Source: Lachnospiraceae bacterium C7 (GTDB taxonomy: Bacteria; Bacillota; Clostridia; Lachnospirales; Lachnospiraceae). Taken from it: a stretch of DNA of 64,000 bases. Position 1 is the first letter of the stretch. Each line of letters starts with the position of its first letter. Positions 44,608 through 53,961 of the stretch are shown one piece after another. The DNA is taken from assembly GCA_900113385.1 (NCBI GenBank), contig FOPE01000006.1, forward strand, positions 29,645 to 93,644, in the 5' to 3' direction. The notes below the pieces were generated by a model. That model did not search any database. It was not told where the DNA came from and saw only the letters and a program-made list of their open reading frames with translations. The position numbers and the translations under genes are program-made.

Positions 44608-45861
44608 TTGTTAGAAAATATAAGACTATCATTTGTAGGAATAATATCTCACAAGATGCGTTCGTTTTTGACAATGCTCGGCATTATCATAGGTATAGCA
44701 GCAATTATTGCAATAGTTTCAACAATTACTGGTACAAACAAACAAATCGAAAAAAATATAATCGGTTCAGGAAGCAATAATGTAATACTAGAACTGTATA
44801 AAGGTGATGAACCAATGGATTTTTCCTATAATCCAGTACCTAGTGGAATTCCTGAGATATCAGACCAGGTGCTAGATGAAATATCTAGTATGGAAGATGT
44901 GAAAAGTGCATCTGTATATAAGAAAAGACAAGATTATGGTGGAATTTTCTATAAGTCAAATACATTAGATGGTGGAGTAATATATGGCGTTTCAAAGGAC
45001 TATTTTAAAACCTGTAATATGGTTATAAAAAAGGGACGAGGTTTTACGCAAAAGGATTTTGAACACTACAACAAAGTTGCAGTCATTGACGAGGATGCAG
45101 CTAAAACTCTTTTTCAAGGAGAAAATGCAGTAGGTAAAACTATAGAGGTAAAAAAACAACCTTATAAAATAGTTGGAATTGTTACAGAAAAAGATTCTTT
45201 TCAACCAACAATTAATACAATGGATGACTACTATACATATTCCCAGGAAAAAAGTGGAAAGGTGTTTGTATCAGATGCAACTTGGCCTATAATTTATCAA
45301 TATGATGAGCCACAACAACTTTTAATAAAAGTTACATCAACTTCTAAAATTGCTAAGACAGGTAAAGAAGCAGCTGAGGTATTAAATTCTAATATTATGG
45401 CAAGTGATTCAACAATAAAATATAAGTCAGAAAATTTATTAGAACAAGCAAAGCAAATCCAGCAGTTAAGCCAATCAACTAATATGATGTTAATATGTAT
45501 AGCAGGTATTTCGTTATTAGTAGGTGGAATTGGTGTTATGAATATTATGCTTGTATCTGTCACAGAAAGAACAAGTGAAATAGGATTAAAAAAGGCTATT
45601 GGAGCAAGAAAAGGTGTTATTTTGGCACAATTTTTAACAGAATCAGTTGTGCTAACTAGTTTAGGTGGAATAATAGGTGTTATAGTTGGAATTGCACTAG
45701 CAGAGGGAATCTCAAAATTTAATGGAATACCAGTGGCAATAAGTATACCAGCAGCTGTTTTTGCAGTGTTATTTTCCATGGTTATAGGAATTGTATTTGG
45801 ATTATTGCCATCCTATAAAGCTGCAAATTTAGATCCAATTGATGCACTTCGCAGAGAATAA
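44608..45861 (+). CDS. MacB-like ABC transporter permease
   Basis: A 417-residue permease with one N-terminal helix (about 18-42), a large extracytoplasmic MacB_PCD domain (about 45-270), and three C-terminal helices forming an FtsX domain (SLLVGGIGVMNIMLVSVTERTSEIGLKKAIGARK and GLLPSYKAANLDPIDALR). It starts with TTG behind AGGAGG. MacB proteins export peptides, toxins or antibiotics, driven by the partner ATPase. The substrate cannot be told. Confidence 0.92.
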   Translation: MLENIRLSFVGIISHKMRSFLTMLGIIIGIAAIIAIVSTITGTNKQIEKNIIGSGSNNVILELYKGDEPMDFSYNPVPSGIPEISDQVLDEISSMEDVKSASVYKKRQDYGGIFYKSNTLDGGVIYGVSKDYFKTCNMVIKKGRGFTQKDFEHYNKVAVIDEDAAKTLFQGENAVGKTIEVKKQPYKIVGIVTEKDSFQPTINTMDDYYTYSQEKSGKVFVSDATWPIIYQYDEPQQLLIKVTSTSKIAKTGKEAAEVLNSNIMASDSTIKYKSENLLEQAKQIQQLSQSTNMMLICIAGISLLVGGIGVMNIMLVSVTERTSEIGLKKAIGARKGVILAQFLTESVVLTSLGGIIGVIVGIALAEGISKFNGIPVAISIPAAVFAVLFSMVIGIVFGLLPSYKAANLDPIDALRRE

Positions 45862-45934
45862 AATAACTTTTAAATATCAAATAAAAGTAGTCAAAATAGT
45901 AAAAAAATAATAAAAATAATCAAAAAACATACAG

Positions 45935-45979
45935 AAAAGCACATTGATGAAGAAATAGTACTAATCAATGTGCTTTTTG
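45935..45979 (+). terminator. Terminator after the MacAB-like operon
   Basis: AAAAGCACATTGAT pairs with ATCAATGTGCTTTT. The T-run is five long. Confidence 0.85.
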
Positions 45980-46161
45980 TGTTAAATACACAAAGGTGAA
46001 TGCCGAAAAAAATATAAAAAGAGAACGAAGTTGGTTAATGTGCCCATAAAATATATGCTTTATATTGTTTTTATATGCATACAATACTAGAAAAAAGTTA
46101 ATTTATGGTGTACAATAAATTATGATATGGTGAAATTTTTAACAAACACGAGGGAGAAAAT

Positions 46162-47613
46162 ATGTACGCAGATGAAAACGTAATTAAAATTAAACATGCG
46201 GTCTTACTTGAAGTTGCAAAACATGCATTCAAGGGAGATTTGGAGGAATTTAGGGATCAAATTCCATTTGATTTGATTCCAGGACCACAAGCACAGTTTC
46301 GTTGTTGTATCTATAAGGAAAGGGAGATTATTAGACAACGTGTGCGTCTTGCAGAGGGAAAGTCAGCAGGTGTTGAAGATGATGGAAATATTATCCAAGT
46401 AATTCATGCAGCTTGCGAGGACTGTCCAATATCAAGTTACACAGTAACTGATAACTGCCAGAATTGTTTAGGAAAGGCATGTATAAATGCATGTAAATTT
46501 GGAGCAATAGAAATAGGACCTAATAGATCACACATTGATCCTACCAAATGTAAAGAGTGTGGAATGTGTGCTAAAGCATGTCCTTATAATGCAATTGCAC
46601 ATTTAAAAAGACCTTGTAAATTTAGTTGTCCAGTTGATGCAATTACTTATGATGAGAATGGTATTTCAGTAATTGATGAAGAAAAATGTATCCGCTGTGG
46701 TAAATGTATTCACAGTTGTCCTTTCGGAGCAATTGGTTCTAAAACATCAATTGTACAAGTAATTGAGGCAATCAAAAATCCAAACAAAAAAGTATACGCT
46801 ATGGCAGCGCCAGCTACAGAAGGTCAATTTGGGGAAAAGATTACTATGAATAGCTGGAAAAAAGCAATGAAAGAAGTCGGCTTTGATGATTTTGTTGAAG
46901 TAGGTTTAGGTGGAGATATGACAGCAGCCTACGAAGCACAAGAATGGGCCGAAGCATATAGAAATGGACAAAAGAAAGTTACATCATGTTGTCCAGCCTT
47001 TGTTAATATGGTAAGAAAGCATTATCCACAGTTAGCAGATGCCATATCAACAACAGTTTCACCAATGGCTGCAGTTTCAAGAATGCTCAAGGCAAAAGAT
47101 CCAGATTGTGTAACAGTATTTATTGGACCTTGTATTGCTAAAAAATCAGAAGCAGGGGAACATGGCATTGAAAATAATGCAGATTACGCAATGACATACT
47201 CTGAGATAAGAGCAATTATGAAAGCTAAAGGTGTAGCATTAGAAGAAGATGATACTTCATACCAAGAATCATCAATCTATGGTAAACGTTTTGCAAATTC
47301 AGGTGGAGTTACAGCAGCAGTATTAGAAAGCTTAAAAGAATGTGAAGATGAAATCGACGCAAAAGTATGTAAAGCTAATGGTGCAGCAGAATGTAAGAAA
47401 GCTCTTCTTCTTATGAAAGTAGGAAGATTACCTGAAGACTTTATCGAAGGAATGGTATGCGATGGAGGCTGCGTAGGCGGACCAAGTTCATTTGCAGATC
47501 AACTTAAGACTAGAAAGCAAAGGGAAAATCTATTAGCTAAAGCAGATGATAGAAAGATTAACGATAACTTGAAAAATTATGCAATGGATTCTTTCTCAAT
47601 GCATAGAGAGTAG
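46162..47613 (+). CDS. [FeFe] hydrogenase, group B-like
   Basis: A 483-residue monomeric iron hydrogenase. The N-terminal half has cysteine clusters for [4Fe-4S] centres (CEDCPIS, CQNCLGKACINACKFGAI, CKECGMCAKACPY, CIRCGKCIHSCPFGAI). The H-cluster motifs are TSCCPAFVNM, GPCIAKKSEA and MVCDGGCVGGP. The variants TSCCPAF and GGCVGGP point to group B rather than the commoner group A enzymes. It probably exchanges electrons between ferredoxin and protons in the cytoplasm. The maturation genes are not nearby. The ATG follows CGAGGGAG. Confidence 0.9.
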   Translation: MYADENVIKIKHAVLLEVAKHAFKGDLEEFRDQIPFDLIPGPQAQFRCCIYKEREIIRQRVRLAEGKSAGVEDDGNIIQVIHAACEDCPISSYTVTDNCQNCLGKACINACKFGAIEIGPNRSHIDPTKCKECGMCAKACPYNAIAHLKRPCKFSCPVDAITYDENGISVIDEEKCIRCGKCIHSCPFGAIGSKTSIVQVIEAIKNPNKKVYAMAAPATEGQFGEKITMNSWKKAMKEVGFDDFVEVGLGGDMTAAYEAQEWAEAYRNGQKKVTSCCPAFVNMVRKHYPQLADAISTTVSPMAAVSRMLKAKDPDCVTVFIGPCIAKKSEAGEHGIENNADYAMTYSEIRAIMKAKGVALEEDDTSYQESSIYGKRFANSGGVTAAVLESLKECEDEIDAKVCKANGAAECKKALLLMKVGRLPEDFIEGMVCDGGCVGGPSSFADQLKTRKQRENLLAKADDRKINDNLKNYAMDSFSMHRE

Positions 47614-47649
47614 TATAAAAACAAATATAATAGTAAATACAATATAATA

Positions 47650-47693
47650 AAATGGATGGCTTACTGTAGTTAACAGAGCCATCCATTTTTTTT
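47650..47693 (+). terminator. Terminator after the hydrogenase gene
   Basis: AAATGGATGGCT pairs with AGCCATCCATTT, followed by a long T-run. Confidence 0.9.
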
Positions 47694-47705
47694 AATATAA
47701 AAAGT

Positions 47706-47746
47706 AAGAGGATTTGCAAAGAAATCAAATTCTTGCAAATCCTCTT
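47706..47746 (-). terminator. Terminator after the cold-shock gene (minus strand)
   Basis: A perfect 14-base inverted repeat, AAGAGGATTTGCAA and TTGCAAATCCTCTT. On the minus strand it is followed by ACTTTTTA. Confidence 0.7.
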
Positions 47747-47862
47747 ACCCCCTTCTTAATCACGTCCTCATATCATATTCCCCAACAAATTCATATTCAT
47801 CATATTTATGTAAAAAGAATAGGTACAAAAAACTATTGATTAGCGTTAAGTAGTAAAAACGA

Positions 47863-48066
47863 TTATCTTACTACTGTTACATTGGTAGCTTGTGGTCCTT
47901 TTGCACCATCAGCGATTTCGAATTCTACAGAAGCTCCTTCTTCAAGGGATTTAAATCCTTCCATATTGAGTCCTGAGTAATGTACGAATACATCGTGTCC
48001 ATCCTCAGCTGTAATAAATCCGTATCCCTTCTGATTGTTAAACCATTTAACTGTACCTTTGTTCAT
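47863..48066 (-). CDS. Cold-shock protein (CspA family)
   Basis: A 67-residue single-domain RNA-binding protein with the RNP motifs KGYGFIT and DVFVHYSG. It unfolds messenger RNA in the cold and in general growth. The start is ATG 48066 behind TTGGAGGT; the earlier ATG at 48102 lacks one. It has a promoter-like TTTACT-17-TATTCT upstream (about 48115-48145), giving a short leader, and a terminator at 47706-47746. Confidence 0.95.
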   Translation of the reverse strand: MNKGTVKWFNNQKGYGFITAEDGHDVFVHYSGLNMEGFKSLEEGASVEFEIADGAKGPQATNVTVVR

Positions 48067-48248
48067 CTTATAATACCTCCAATATATATATGTTGCCTTC
48101 ACAACTGATGTTAGAATATCATAACTGTTTACAAAAGTAAAGATAAAATTGCGAAAAAAACAACAATTCCCAAAATTTATTAATATTTGCTAAATTGTGT
48201 AGAAATATTTGTACATTTTACCTATTGAAATTTTCTAAAAAGTTTATA

Positions 48249-48307
48249 AAAAAATCACAATTTGCCACTCCAGGAAATATTTTTCAAAAAAATGGACAGA
48301 GTGGCAA
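48249..48307 (-). terminator. Terminator after the DUF5721-like gene (minus strand)
   Basis: TTGCCACTC and GAGTGGCAA pair around a large loop with further inner pairs, followed by a T-run on the minus strand. Confidence 0.7.
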
Positions 48308-48314
48308 TTAATAT

Positions 48315-48818
48315 TTAGATTTCTTCGAATTCAATACTGTTTTTTGTTAAAAATACTTTAGTTAGACGATCCCATTTATGGTCGAGAGTTTTATCGAGAT
48401 TAAAAGAAGTGTAAGAGATGCCAGTTGTAATAATAAGTGAGCCTTCTTGAAATTTAATATTTAAAAACATACCTGAAATATCTGAAGTTGAATAAGAGCT
48501 TTGTAACGCTTTAAGAGTATTTTCAAGATTTTGTGGAGATAAAAGAAAAACAAACTTAAAATATCCAGGGGTATGTTTTCCTTTAACTAATTGTAAACAA
48601 TTTCCACGTAATTTTTCATATGGAAAGAAGTCTAAATCACCTATATCAAAACTTTCTGCTTCTTCTGAATTATATAATTTTTTATTAAAATGACCATCAA
48701 TGACATATGAAGCGCCATTAACAATAGTAGCTTCTTGTAAAAGAAAATGGTCAAACGTAGGACTTAAAAGCAATTTGCTCATAAAATCTTTTATGTTAGT
48801 AATTTGAAGTGCTATCAT
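48315..48818 (-). CDS. Conserved protein, DUF5721-like
   Basis: A 167-residue soluble protein beginning MIALQITNIKDFMSKLLLSPTFDHFLLQEA. It resembles the short proteins I know as DUF5721 of Lachnospiraceae; no function is established. It has no membrane segment, signal peptide or catalytic motif that I can see. The ATG has AAGAGGATTAT upstream. It is a single gene divergent from the M18 peptidase gene. Confidence 0.7.
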   Translation of the reverse strand: MIALQITNIKDFMSKLLLSPTFDHFLLQEATIVNGASYVIDGHFNKKLYNSEEAESFDIGDLDFFPYEKLRGNCLQLVKGKHTPGYFKFVFLLSPQNLENTLKALQSSYSTSDISGMFLNIKFQEGSLIITTGISYTSFNLDKTLDHKWDRLTKVFLTKNSIEFEEI

Positions 48819-48929
48819 AATAATCCTCTTTCTTTATTAATTTTCTAGAAAATTATATCATAAATAATATTGTTGGTGTAGAATAAACCATGATAATAAA
48901 TCATAATAATTTCGAGTAGGAGAAAAAAT

Positions 48930-50222
48930 ATGGAAAAACAAATAGAAAGTTTATTTAGTATGTTGAAAGAGGGTGTTTCACCTTATGGAACAGTCAACAA
49001 TGCTAAAGCTAGTTTAAAAAAAGCAGATTTTAAAGAGTTAAGATATGATGAAGATTGGAAATTAGAAAAAGGCGGAAAATACTATTTATCACATCACGGA
49101 AGTACAATTTTTGCATTTACAATAGGAAAAGATTATAAAAAAGATGACATGCTTCGTATAGCAGCAGCACATACAGATTATCCATGTCTAAGAATCAAAC
49201 CAAATCCAGATTTTAAAAAGGAACAGTATAGTCAGATAAATGTAGAAGTTTATGGTGGCGCAATTTTAAATACATGGCTTGATAGACCACTTTCAGTAGC
49301 TGGTAGAGTGGCTCTTAAAAGCGAAAATGTTTTCAAACCTAAGATGGTTTACTATAGAGGAGAAAATCCACTTCTTACTATTCCAAATTTAGCAATTCAC
49401 ATGAATAGAAATGTTAATTCAGGTGTAGAACTTAATAAACAAATTGATATGATGCCAATAGTTGATGTTTTACCAAAAGAACAACAAACTAGTGATTACT
49501 TTGTAGACTTTTTGGCAAAAGAATTAAATGTAGCAAAAGAAGATATATTAGATTTTGAATTAAGTGTATTTTGTACTGAAGAACCTGCTGTAATAGGCGT
49601 AAACGGTACAATGATTTCATCACCTAGACTTGATAACCTCACATCATCATCAGCTCTTGTAGAGGCAATAATTGACGAAAAAAGACAGTCTGGAATTAAT
49701 CTAATTGCTTTATTTGATCATGAAGAAATAGGAAGTAGCACAAAGCAGGGTGCAGGATCAATTTTGCTCCATGATATGTTAAAAAGAATTTTAAAGAATT
49801 TAGGATCAGATGACGAAAAAGTAGAGGAAGTACTTTATAATGCAATGCTTTTATCTGTAGATGTTGCCCATGGATTACATCCAAATAAGGCAGAAAAAAT
49901 GGATATAACAAATCATCCTGTTTTAGGAGAAGGACTCTGCATTAAAGAAGCATGTGCACAGTCATATGCAACAGATTCTCAAGCAGTAGCAATTCTTTGT
50001 CAAATTTGTGATAAAAACAATATTCCATATCAAAGATTCGTAAACCGTTCTGATGTAAGAGGTGGAGGAACATTAGGATCAATTGCATCTACATTATTAC
50101 CAATTAAAACAGTTGATATTGGAATTCCATTACTTGCAATGCATTCAGCAAGGGAATTAATGGGTACAAAAGATCAAGAAGCGTTATATAAATGCGTAAA
50201 AGCCTTCTTTGAAGAAAATTAA
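48930..50222 (+). CDS. M18-family aminopeptidase
   Basis: A 430-residue zinc aminopeptidase. Signature parts are AAAHTDYPCLRIKP (first His and Asp), the domain insert LDRPLSVAGRV, LDNLTSS, FDHEEIGSSTKQGAGS (catalytic Glu pair) and the closing IPLLAMHSARELMG. M18 enzymes cleave acidic or neutral N-terminal residues of peptides in the cytoplasm. The ATG follows TAGGAGAAAA. It is a monocistronic gene. Confidence 0.93.
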   Translation: MEKQIESLFSMLKEGVSPYGTVNNAKASLKKADFKELRYDEDWKLEKGGKYYLSHHGSTIFAFTIGKDYKKDDMLRIAAAHTDYPCLRIKPNPDFKKEQYSQINVEVYGGAILNTWLDRPLSVAGRVALKSENVFKPKMVYYRGENPLLTIPNLAIHMNRNVNSGVELNKQIDMMPIVDVLPKEQQTSDYFVDFLAKELNVAKEDILDFELSVFCTEEPAVIGVNGTMISSPRLDNLTSSSALVEAIIDEKRQSGINLIALFDHEEIGSSTKQGAGSILLHDMLKRILKNLGSDDEKVEEVLYNAMLLSVDVAHGLHPNKAEKMDITNHPVLGEGLCIKEACAQSYATDSQAVAILCQICDKNNIPYQRFVNRSDVRGGGTLGSIASTLLPIKTVDIGIPLLAMHSARELMGTKDQEALYKCVKAFFEEN

Positions 50223-50393
50223 AATTTAAAAATTATGTGAAAGTCTTTTCAAATATCTCAAAACATGGTATTATAATCAAGATAAAAGAGATGTAGTATT
50301 AAAAACTACATCAAATAGAACCGAATAACAATATATTTCGTAAGGATTACCAAAACAAGTTTTACAAATATATTTGAAAAGGAGACGTTAAGA

Positions 50394-51233
50394 ATGTATA
50401 AAATTATAATAGATAGTTGCGGAGAATTAACAGAAGAACTTAAAAAGGATGGACATTTCGTTAATGTACCACTTGAGTTAGAAGTTAATGGATATCACAT
50501 AGTAGATGATGAGACTTTCGACCAGCTTGATTTCATTAAGAGAGTAAAAGAAAGTCCTGTAGGTCCAAAATCTGCATGCCCTTCACCAGAGAGATTTATG
50601 CAAGAATTTGAAGGCGACTATGATGATATTTTTGTTATTACATTATCTGATAAATTATCAGGCTCATATAACAGTGCGGTTTTAGCTAAGAATATTTACG
50701 AAGATGAACATGGTACAGATAAAAATATTTATGTTATCAATTCTCGTTCAGCTTCTATAGGACAGACTGTTATTGGAATGAAAGTTCAAGAGTTTGAAGA
50801 GGCAGGAATGCCTTTTGAAGAAATTACAAAGAAAATCGAAGAGTATACTGATTTAATAGATACATATTTTGTACTTGAGACTTTAGAGACTCTTAGAAAA
50901 GCAGGAAGACTTAGCAATGTTAAAGCATTCATTGCTAATACATTAAATATTAAACCTGTAATGGGATCAACAGATGAAGGTTCAATTCAGCAATTAGGTC
51001 AAGCTAGAGGTATGAAAAAAGCTTTAGCTAAGATGGTTGATTTCATTATTGAGAACGCAACTAATCCAGAAGAGCGTATAATGGCCATTTCACATTGTAA
51101 TTGCCCAGGCAGAGCAGAATATGTAAAAGGATTATTAGAAAGCCGTGCAAACTTTAAAAAGATTATTGTAGTTGAAACAGCAGGTGTATCAACTATGTAC
51201 GCTAATGATGGTGGTATTGTTGTTGCTGGATAG
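50394..51233 (+). CDS. DegV-family fatty-acid-binding protein
   Basis: A 279-residue protein. It has IIIDSCGELTEEL, the VGPKSACPSPERFMQEF block with the fatty-acid carboxyl site, TLSDKLSGSYNSAVLAK, INSRSASIGQ and LETLETLRKAGRLSNVKAF. DegV (FakB-like) proteins bind fatty acids and present them for phosphorylation by a FakA kinase; the kinase gene is not here. The ATG follows AAAAGGAGACG. Confidence 0.9.
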   Translation: MYKIIIDSCGELTEELKKDGHFVNVPLELEVNGYHIVDDETFDQLDFIKRVKESPVGPKSACPSPERFMQEFEGDYDDIFVITLSDKLSGSYNSAVLAKNIYEDEHGTDKNIYVINSRSASIGQTVIGMKVQEFEEAGMPFEEITKKIEEYTDLIDTYFVLETLETLRKAGRLSNVKAFIANTLNIKPVMGSTDEGSIQQLGQARGMKKALAKMVDFIIENATNPEERIMAISHCNCPGRAEYVKGLLESRANFKKIIVVETAGVSTMYANDGGIVVAG

Positions 51234-51460
51234 AACTAGCATATAACATTTATAATAAAACATACAATATAACACAATACAACACAATACACATAATACA
51301 CATAATATAACACAACATTAACCAAACATTAAAAGAAATTTAACACGCAAATAGTAACAAAACGCAAACATAGAAAACTTGACACAAATTTAAAATAAAT
51401 CGTTTCGAAATTATAGAAATAAACATATAGCACAAATTTATAATTTTATAGAAAAAAAGA

Positions 51461-51504
51461 AATCCCTTCTAGTGAAAATGTAAAGAAACTAGAAGGGACT
51501 TTTT
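51461..51504 (+). terminator. Terminator after the DegV gene
   Basis: ATCCCTTCTAGT pairs with ACTAGAAGGGA, followed by CTTTTT. Confidence 0.8.
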
Positions 51505-51787
51505 GTGAGATTAGTCACATGAAACTATAAAAAAATATAAAACATGTGCTTGATTTCATAAAAAAATAATAAAGTCAATAAAAAAAATCTAAAAATCATA
51601 AAATATTTTTTGGAAATCGTTAAAATAATTAAATGTTTTCGAAAACTCGTTCTAAAAGAAAATGAATCCCACTAAGAGAAAATTCTACAAAAAGACAATA
51701 AGTATCATGAAAAATGAAAAATTGTCCGAAACAATCTATTGAAAACGGGTAATTGATATCCAATATTTTTGATGTGAATTAATTATG
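51505..51787. other. AT-rich region before the PTS promoter
   Basis: About 280 bases with no gene. It contains the perfect palindrome GTTTTCGAAAAC near 51635-51646, which may be a weak operator. The bases before the terminator (51240-51460) are low in complexity, with repeats of ACACAATAC and ACATAATAC. Confidence 0.5.
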
Positions 51788-51902
51788 TGCAATCGTTTTC
51801 AGAAAAATGCACAAAAACACGACTTAATTATTGGGACATATGTCAATTTACACAAAACGTAGAAATGTTATAATAAGATTACGAAATGTGAACGGTTTCA
51901 CA
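51788..51902 (+). promoter_or_regulatory. Promoter, cre-like site and operator of the sucrose PTS gene
   Basis: TTTACA (51847-51852), a 16-base spacer and TATAAT (51869-51874). Upstream, TGCAATCGTTTTCA (51788-51801) fits the CcpA cre pattern in 13 of 14 positions. Just after the promoter, TGTGAACGGTTTCACA (51887-51902) is a LacI-type palindrome around the predicted +6 to +21, and likewise close to cre. The LacI regulator at 53962 probably binds it. Confidence 0.65.
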
Positions 51903-51963
51903 AATTGTATTAATAAGAAGTATAATAAAGAAATTATAAAAATAACCAAGGAGGTTGGGAAGT

Positions 51964-53850
51964 ATGGATTATGGAAAATGTGCTCGTGAGATATACGATG
52001 CAGTAGGCGGAAAATCCAATTTAGTTAGTGCAGCACACTGCGCAACAAGATTAAGACTTGTTACTGTAGATAACAGTAACGTAAAGATGGATGTTTTAGA
52101 GAACATTGATGGAGTTAAAGGTGTTTTCGAAAGCAACGGACAATTACAGATTATCATCGGTACAGGTACAGTTAATAAAGTATACGATGAATTCTTAAAA
52201 GTTAGTGGTTTAACAGCAGCTTCAAAAGATGACGTTAAAGCAGCAGCAGCCGCAAAACAAAACGTATTTAAGAGAATGATTAAGACACTTGGTGATGTAT
52301 TCGTACCAATCTTACCAGCAATCGTAGCTTCAGGTCTTTTAATGGGTATCGTAGAAGCATTAGGTAAGATCGAAGCATTAGGATTTGCACACACAGATTG
52401 GTATCAATTCCTTGATATGATTGCAAACACAGCTTTTGCTTATTTGCCAGTTATCATTGCTATTTCAGCAGCTAGAGTATTCGGTGGAAACATCTTCCTT
52501 GGAGCTGTAATGGGATTATTAATGATTCACTCTAACCTTACAAACGGTTGGAACGCAGCTGACGGATATAAAGTATGGTACTTATTTGGACACGCATTTA
52601 AATTTGGTAAATATACATTTGGACAGATTAACCAATTAGGTTACCAAGGTCATGTTATTCCAGTAGTTATTGCAGTATGGCTTATGTGCTTAATTGAGAA
52701 GCGATTACATAAGATTGTACCAGAGATGCTTGATTTATTCTTAGTACCTCTTATTACAACATTTTTAACAGCAATGATTACTTTCATGGTTATTGGACCA
52801 GTATTCTCAACAGCAGAGACATATTTATTAGAAGGTGTACAGAAAATTGTTCAGATTCCTTTTGGTATAGGAGCTTTTATTATCGGATTAATTTATCCAG
52901 TAACAGTAGTTATGGGTCTTCACCATATGTACAATGTAATTGAAGCAGGTATGTTAGCAAGTAAAGAATTCCACAACTTAAACATCTGGATGCCAATCGC
53001 TTCAGCTGCAAACTTCGCACAGTTTGGTGCTTGTCTTGCAGTAGGTATCAAAACAGTAAACGCTAAGAGAAGAACAGTTGCTATTCCTTCAGCAGCATCA
53101 GCTTCATTAGGTATTACAGAGCCAGCTATTTTCGGTGTTAACTTAAGACTTATGAAACCATTCGTATGTGCTATGATCGGTGGCGCTTGTGGTGCAGCAT
53201 TTGGTTCAATCGTACATCTTGGAGCTAAGGCTTATGGTGTAACAGGTATCCCAGGATACTTAACAATTAACAATATTCCATTTTACACAATAATGTTACT
53301 TATTGCAGGTGGTGTATCATTCGTATTAACAAACTTAGTTTGGAAAGACGAAGCAGAAGAAAAGAAACCAATTGAACTTGACGATTTACCAGCAGATGCT
53401 GAAGCATCATTATTTGCTCCAGTAGAAGGTAACGTAGTAAGTTATAAAGATATTCCAGATGCAACATTTGCAGCAGGAATCTTAGGCGAAGGTGTTGGAA
53501 TCGTTCCAACAAAAGGTGAAGTAGTTGCTCCATTCGATGGTGTTATCTCTTCAGTAACAGAAACACAACATGCGGTTGGTATTTCAGGACCAAAAGGAAT
53601 GGAATTATTAATTCACGTTGGTGTTGATACAGTTCAAATGAACGGTGATGGATTTAAAGCACTTGTTTCAGAAGGACAAACAGTTAAAAAAGGACAGAAA
53701 TTAATCGACTTTAGCATTGACAAAATTAAAGCAGCAGGATTTGACACAACAGTAGCTGTTTTAGTTACAAATAGTTCAGAATACGAAAAATTTGAAGTTA
53801 AAGCAAACGGAAATGTATCTCTTGGAGATGAAGTTTTAGTTGTAAAATAA
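51964..53850 (+). CDS. PTS sucrose-type permease IIBCA
   Basis: A 628-residue fused permease. The IIB domain at about 1-85 has the phospho-cysteine in SAAHCATRLRL. The IIC membrane domain at about 105-460 has GVQKIVQIPFGIGAFI, VMGLHHMYNVIEAGML and SASLGITEPAIFGVNLRL. The IIA domain at about 480-620 has the phospho-histidine in LLIHVGVDTVQMNGDGF. Sucrose or a related glucoside (trehalose or a beta-glucoside) is the likely sugar. The start is ATG 51964 after AAGGAGG, not the upstream TTG. A LacI regulator follows. No sucrose-6-phosphate hydrolase is next to it, which is unusual. Confidence 0.92.
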   Translation: MDYGKCAREIYDAVGGKSNLVSAAHCATRLRLVTVDNSNVKMDVLENIDGVKGVFESNGQLQIIIGTGTVNKVYDEFLKVSGLTAASKDDVKAAAAAKQNVFKRMIKTLGDVFVPILPAIVASGLLMGIVEALGKIEALGFAHTDWYQFLDMIANTAFAYLPVIIAISAARVFGGNIFLGAVMGLLMIHSNLTNGWNAADGYKVWYLFGHAFKFGKYTFGQINQLGYQGHVIPVVIAVWLMCLIEKRLHKIVPEMLDLFLVPLITTFLTAMITFMVIGPVFSTAETYLLEGVQKIVQIPFGIGAFIIGLIYPVTVVMGLHHMYNVIEAGMLASKEFHNLNIWMPIASAANFAQFGACLAVGIKTVNAKRRTVAIPSAASASLGITEPAIFGVNLRLMKPFVCAMIGGACGAAFGSIVHLGAKAYGVTGIPGYLTINNIPFYTIMLLIAGGVSFVLTNLVWKDEAEEKKPIELDDLPADAEASLFAPVEGNVVSYKDIPDATFAAGILGEGVGIVPTKGEVVAPFDGVISSVTETQHAVGISGPKGMELLIHVGVDTVQMNGDGFKALVSEGQTVKKGQKLIDFSIDKIKAAGFDTTVAVLVTNSSEYEKFEVKANGNVSLGDEVLVVK

Positions 53851-53882
53851 TTCGTAAGAATATATACTATTAAAAGAGCTTA

Positions 53883-53917
53883 AAATCGGATGGTGGTTGG
53901 GCATCATCCGATTTTTT
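53883..53917 (+). terminator. Terminator after the PTS gene
   Basis: AAATCGGATG and CATCCGATTT form a hairpin, followed by a run of T. Confidence 0.85.
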
Positions 53918-53961
53918 GTTTAATCAAACAGGTAATATGAAGGTAGAAATGAGGTAAAAAA

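Noticed and set aside
51240..51460. Possible CRISPR or regular repeat array after the DegV gene
   Set aside because: It is low-complexity A/T/C sequence with irregular copies of ACACAATAC-like words. It has no spacers of constant length and no cas genes nearby.
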